From Gammaproteobacteria bacterium (GTDB taxonomy: Bacteria > Pseudomonadota > Gammaproteobacteria > DSM-26407): a DNA stretch of 7,332 nucleotides. Location: assembly GCA_028694565.1 (NCBI GenBank), contig JAQVKR010000130.1:1-7332 (forward strand), read 5' to 3'. Position 1 is the first letter of the stretch. Every line of letters starts with the position of its first letter. The translations under genes were made by a program, and so were the position numbers. Of this stretch, positions 4,846 to 7,332 are shown piece after piece. The notes under the pieces were generated by a model. The model saw nothing but the letters and a program-made list of their open reading frames with translations. It searched no databases and was not told the origin of the DNA.

Positions 4846-7229
4846 GCGCGGTTGGGGAGAGCGCCGCGGAGGCGCCAGGCAAGCCGGGGCTGGCGCCCAC
4901 CTGGACCGACAGCCGCAAGCAGCTGGTGGGTTGCAGCCTGGGCGCGTCGAGGCTCTGGTTCACCGTCGCCGACGGGATTGTCACCGAGGTCTACCACCCG
5001 CGCATCGACATCCCCCAGGTGCGCGACCTCGGCTTCATCGTGGCCGACGGGCGGGGATTCTGGGTGGAGGTAAAGCGCCTCCCGGCGCCAGAGCTGAGCC
5101 TGGCCCGCCCCGGGGTGCCGGCCCTGCAGGTGGTGCATCGCCATCCCCGCTTCGAACTCACCCTCCGGGTGGTTCCCGACGCGGAACGGGACGTGCTCCT
5201 GCTGGAAGTGGGGCTCGAAGGGGAAAATGAATTGCGTCCCTACGTGCTGCTGGCGCCCCACCTGGGCGGCACGGGGCTCGGCAACGCAGCCGCGGCGGGG
5301 CGTTACCGCGGCCGCAATGTGCTGTGGGCGGAACAGGGACCGTTCGGCCTGGCCCTGGCGGCGGTGAACGCCGGGCAGGCGGACGGCTGCGGGCCGGGGA
5401 GCGCCGGCTACGTCGGGGTCAGCGACGGATGGCAGGATTTCAGGCGCAATGGCCGGATGGCCTGGCGCTACGGGAGAGCGGGGCCCGGCAATGTCGCCCT
5501 GCTGGCGCCCCTTGAGCGCCGGTCGACCGTGGCCCTGGGCGTCGCCACCAGCCGGGAAGCGGCCGCCACCCTGGCCTTCAGCGCCCTGGCCCGGCCGTTC
5601 GAGGCGGCATGGCGGCGGCAGGTGCGCGACTGGTCGCGGCGCCTCGGCGCCAGCGCCGGGGTCCCGGTCGCCGGGGATCCCCCCGTGCCGGAAGCGCTGG
5701 GGAACTGCCTGGCCGCCTCGGCGATGGTTCTGCGCTGCCACCAGGACCGCATCTATCCGGGCGCCATGGTGGCCAGTCTGAGCATTCCGTGGGGCGATTC
5801 GCGCGATGACCGCGGCGGCTATCACCTGGTCTGGCCACGGGACCTGGTGGAATGCGCCGGCGCCCTGCTCGCCCTCGGTGCCGCCGGCGAGGCGCGGGAT
5901 GTGCTGCGCTACCTCATCGCCACCCAGCACGCCGATGGCCACTGGTCGCAGAACCAGTGGCTGGGCGGCAAACCCTATTGGGACGGCGTGCAGCTGGATG
6001 AATCGGCGTTTCCGGTCCTGCTCGCCGCGGCCCTGGAGGAACAGGACGCCAGGGACGGGATCCAGGTCGCCCCGCTGGTCCGCCGGGCACTCGGCTTCAT
6101 CATTCGTCACGGCCCCGCCTCGGAGCAGGACCGCTGGGAGGAGGACAGCGGGGTCAGCCCCTTTACACTCGCGGTCTGCATCGCGGCGCTGGTCGCGGGA
6201 GCCGACTTTCTGGGCCGGGAGGAGCGGGCCACCGCCCTGGCGGTGGCCGATTTCTGGAATACCCGCCTGGAGCTCTGGACCGCCGTGCGGGGCACGCCGC
6301 TGGCGCGGCGCCACGGGGTCGATGGCTATTACGTGCGGGTCGCCCCCGCCGAGGTCGTGCAGGAGCGCGGCGCGCTCGATCGCCGCCTGCCCATCCGCAA
6401 TCGCGCCCACGATCCGGGCCTGCCGGCCAGTGAGCAGGTGGGTCTCGAGTTCCTGCAGCTGGTGCGCTTCGGCCTGCGCCTGCCCGATGATCCCCTGGTG
6501 CGCGACAGCGTCAGGATCGCCGACGCCCTGCTCCGGATCGACACCCCCTGTGGACCGGCGTGGCACCGCTACAACGGCGACGGCTACGGCGAGCATCCCG
6601 ACGGGCGTCCCTTCGACGGCACGGGGCGCGGCCGGGCCTGGCCGCTCCTCACCGGTGAACGCGGCCACTACGCCCTGGCGGCGGGCGAGGATCCCCTGCC
6701 CTATCTTCAGGCGATGGCGGCCATGGCCGGCCCGCTCGGCCTGCTGCCGGAGCAGGTATGGGACGCGGCGTCGCCCAGCGACGCCGAGCACCCGGCCGGG
6801 CGTCCGACCGGGGCGGCCATGCCGCTGGCCTGGGCCCACGCGGAGCTGGTGAAGCTGCAGGCCTCCAGGCGGCTCGGCCGGGCATTCGATCGGCCGGCCC
6901 CGGTCTGGCGGCGCTATGGCGGCCGGCCGCCGGCGCCGGCCATGGCCGTGTGGAGCCCCTGGGCCCCCATACGCACCCTGTGGCGGGGGGAGCGGCTGTG
7001 CGTCTGCCTGCCCGAGGCGGGCGTGGTGCACTGGGGGCGGAACGGCTGGCGGGAGGTGCGGGATACGCCGACCGTTCCGGCCGGCTTCGGCCTGCACCGG
7101 GCGCTGCTGACGGATGCCGGCTTCGACGACGGGGAGAGCGTCGAGCTGACCTGGCGCGGGGAACTGGCGGGCTGGTCCGGCGCGGACGCGGTGATCCGGG
7201 TGTGCGAGCCGGGCCGGCCGGACCGGTAA
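4842..7229 (+). CDS. GH15 glucoamylase-type glycoside hydrolase, cytoplasmic
   Basis: A 795-residue enzyme of glycoside hydrolase family 15, which releases beta-D-glucose from alpha-glucan ends by inversion. The N-terminal beta-sandwich of bacterial glucoamylases covers about residues 15-280 (SLGASRLWFTVADG, VYHPRID). The (alpha/alpha)6 barrel follows, with SIPWGDSRDD, GYHLVWPRDLVE and DESAFPVLLAAAL. The general acid should be Glu433 in DRWEEDSGVSPFTL and the base Glu637 in LPEQVWD; both are present, so it should be active. RPFDGTGRGRAWPLLTGERGHY is the usual late signature. No signal peptide, so it probably acts on internal glycogen, maltodextrin or a related glucoside; exact substrate (amylose, isomaltose, dextran, trehalose) cannot be read from sequence. 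Start GTG 4842 overlaps the previous stop (GTGA) and has GGAGG upstream; the frame is open further upstream but that is shadow. It is the last operon gene seen; no terminator is visible before the insertion sequence. Confidence 0.95.
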   Translation: MSAVGESAAEAPGKPGLAPTWTDSRKQLVGCSLGASRLWFTVADGIVTEVYHPRIDIPQVRDLGFIVADGRGFWVEVKRLPAPELSLARPGVPALQVVHRHPRFELTLRVVPDAERDVLLLEVGLEGENELRPYVLLAPHLGGTGLGNAAAAGRYRGRNVLWAEQGPFGLALAAVNAGQADGCGPGSAGYVGVSDGWQDFRRNGRMAWRYGRAGPGNVALLAPLERRSTVALGVATSREAAATLAFSALARPFEAAWRRQVRDWSRRLGASAGVPVAGDPPVPEALGNCLAASAMVLRCHQDRIYPGAMVASLSIPWGDSRDDRGGYHLVWPRDLVECAGALLALGAAGEARDVLRYLIATQHADGHWSQNQWLGGKPYWDGVQLDESAFPVLLAAALEEQDARDGIQVAPLVRRALGFIIRHGPASEQDRWEEDSGVSPFTLAVCIAALVAGADFLGREERATALAVADFWNTRLELWTAVRGTPLARRHGVDGYYVRVAPAEVVQERGALDRRLPIRNRAHDPGLPASEQVGLEFLQLVRFGLRLPDDPLVRDSVRIADALLRIDTPCGPAWHRYNGDGYGEHPDGRPFDGTGRGRAWPLLTGERGHYALAAGEDPLPYLQAMAAMAGPLGLLPEQVWDAASPSDAEHPAGRPTGAAMPLAWAHAELVKLQASRRLGRAFDRPAPVWRRYGGRPPAPAMAVWSPWAPIRTLWRGERLCVCLPEAGVVHWGRNGWREVRDTPTVPAGFGLHRALLTDAGFDDGESVELTWRGELAGWSGADAVIRVCEPGRPDR

Positions 7230-7237
7230 AAAAAAAA
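7230..7237. repeat. Eight-A run, possible target-site duplication of the adjacent IS
   Basis: Exactly eight A residues lie between the TAA of the GH15 gene and GGTTC, the likely outer end of the insertion sequence. ISL3-family elements are known for 8-bp target duplications and prefer A+T-rich targets. The exact boundary is ambiguous because the stop codon itself ends in AA, and the other flank is outside the window. Confidence 0.4.
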
Positions 7238-7332
7238 GGTTCATCGCGCATTTCCGGGAAAAGCGGCGCGGATTTTCAGGAAGAAGTATTCCTGGTCGCG
7301 GAATCCATAGGCCATGCGCTTGATGACCTTGA
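7238..7332 (-). mobile_element. Insertion sequence of the ISL3 family, terminal part
   Basis: The last 95 bases carry the 3' end of a transposase gene on the - strand, running to the window edge. The outer end probably lies at GGTTCATCGCGC (7238-7249), directly after the A run; the transposase stop would sit three bases in from that tip. The inverted-repeat partner is not in view, so the end is inferred. The A+T content and codon choice look slightly lower in GC than the neighbouring operon. Confidence 0.7.
7241..7332 (-). CDS. ISL3-family transposase, C-terminal fragment (continues past window)
   Basis: Read on the - strand, the last 30 codons or so end at the TGA complementary to 7241-7243. 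The residues KVIKRMAYGFRD followed by QEYFFLKIRAAFPG are the hallmark C-terminus of DDE transposases of the ISL3 (IS204/IS1001/IS1096/IS1165) group, which cut and rejoin the ends of their own element. The visible part is intact; the catalytic DDE residues lie outside. It converges on the GH15 gene with only 11 bases between the two stop codons. Confidence 0.85.
   Translation of the reverse strand, partial: KVIKRMAYGFRDQEYFFLKIRAAFPGNAR

Noticed and set aside
4782..7244. 820-codon open frame on the - strand opposite the GH15 gene.
   Set aside because: Long antisense frames are common opposite GC-rich genes. The translation is Pro/Gly/Arg/His-rich without any recognisable motif, while the + strand has complete GH15 motifs.

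Overview
The window is GC-rich (roughly two thirds G+C by eye) and densely coded on the + strand. The Do-type periplasmic protease, the sigma-54 control and the DUF202/YfdX-like proteins point to a Gram-negative bacterium. A gammaproteobacterium of the Ectothiorhodospiraceae/Chromatiales kind is my best guess, but this is an inference from gene content and composition, not a proven placement.

Layout. (1) 1-780: the 3' part of a sigma-54-dependent transcriptional activator of the NtrC family, with the AAA+ core from the GAFTGA loop onward plus a Fis-type HTH. (2) 781-1060: a non-coding control region with a near-consensus -24/-12 sigma-54 promoter and two copies of a 14-bp dyad upstream of it. 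(3) 1061-2473: a DegP/MucD-type serine protease with two PDZ domains, closed by a textbook rho-independent terminator (2509-2535). (4) 2536-2699: a second control region with another sigma-54 promoter and a third copy of the same dyad, at nearly the same distance from the promoter as in region 2. (5) 2700-7229: a tightly packed four-gene operon encoding a DUF202 (YidH-like) membrane protein, a secreted YfdX-like helical protein, a transaldolase-like protein that has lost its Schiff-base lysine, and an intact cytoplasmic GH15 glucoamylase-type enzyme whose GTG start overlaps the previous stop. (6) 7238-7332: the end of an insertion sequence, with the C-terminus of an ISL3-family transposase on the - strand, abutting the glucoamylase stop codon across a run of eight A residues.

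Working model (inference). The partial sigma-54 activator binds the dyads and switches on both downstream units, making a local regulon. One arm is periplasmic protein quality control (DegP type, YfdX-like). The other is carbohydrate handling (GH15, with a catalytically altered transaldolase relative). DegP and YfdX proteins also travel together in known mobile heat-resistance/protein-quality-control loci, so a stress function is plausible. The combination with a lysine-less transaldolase and GH15 under one sigma-54 switch is the most unusual aspect of the window.
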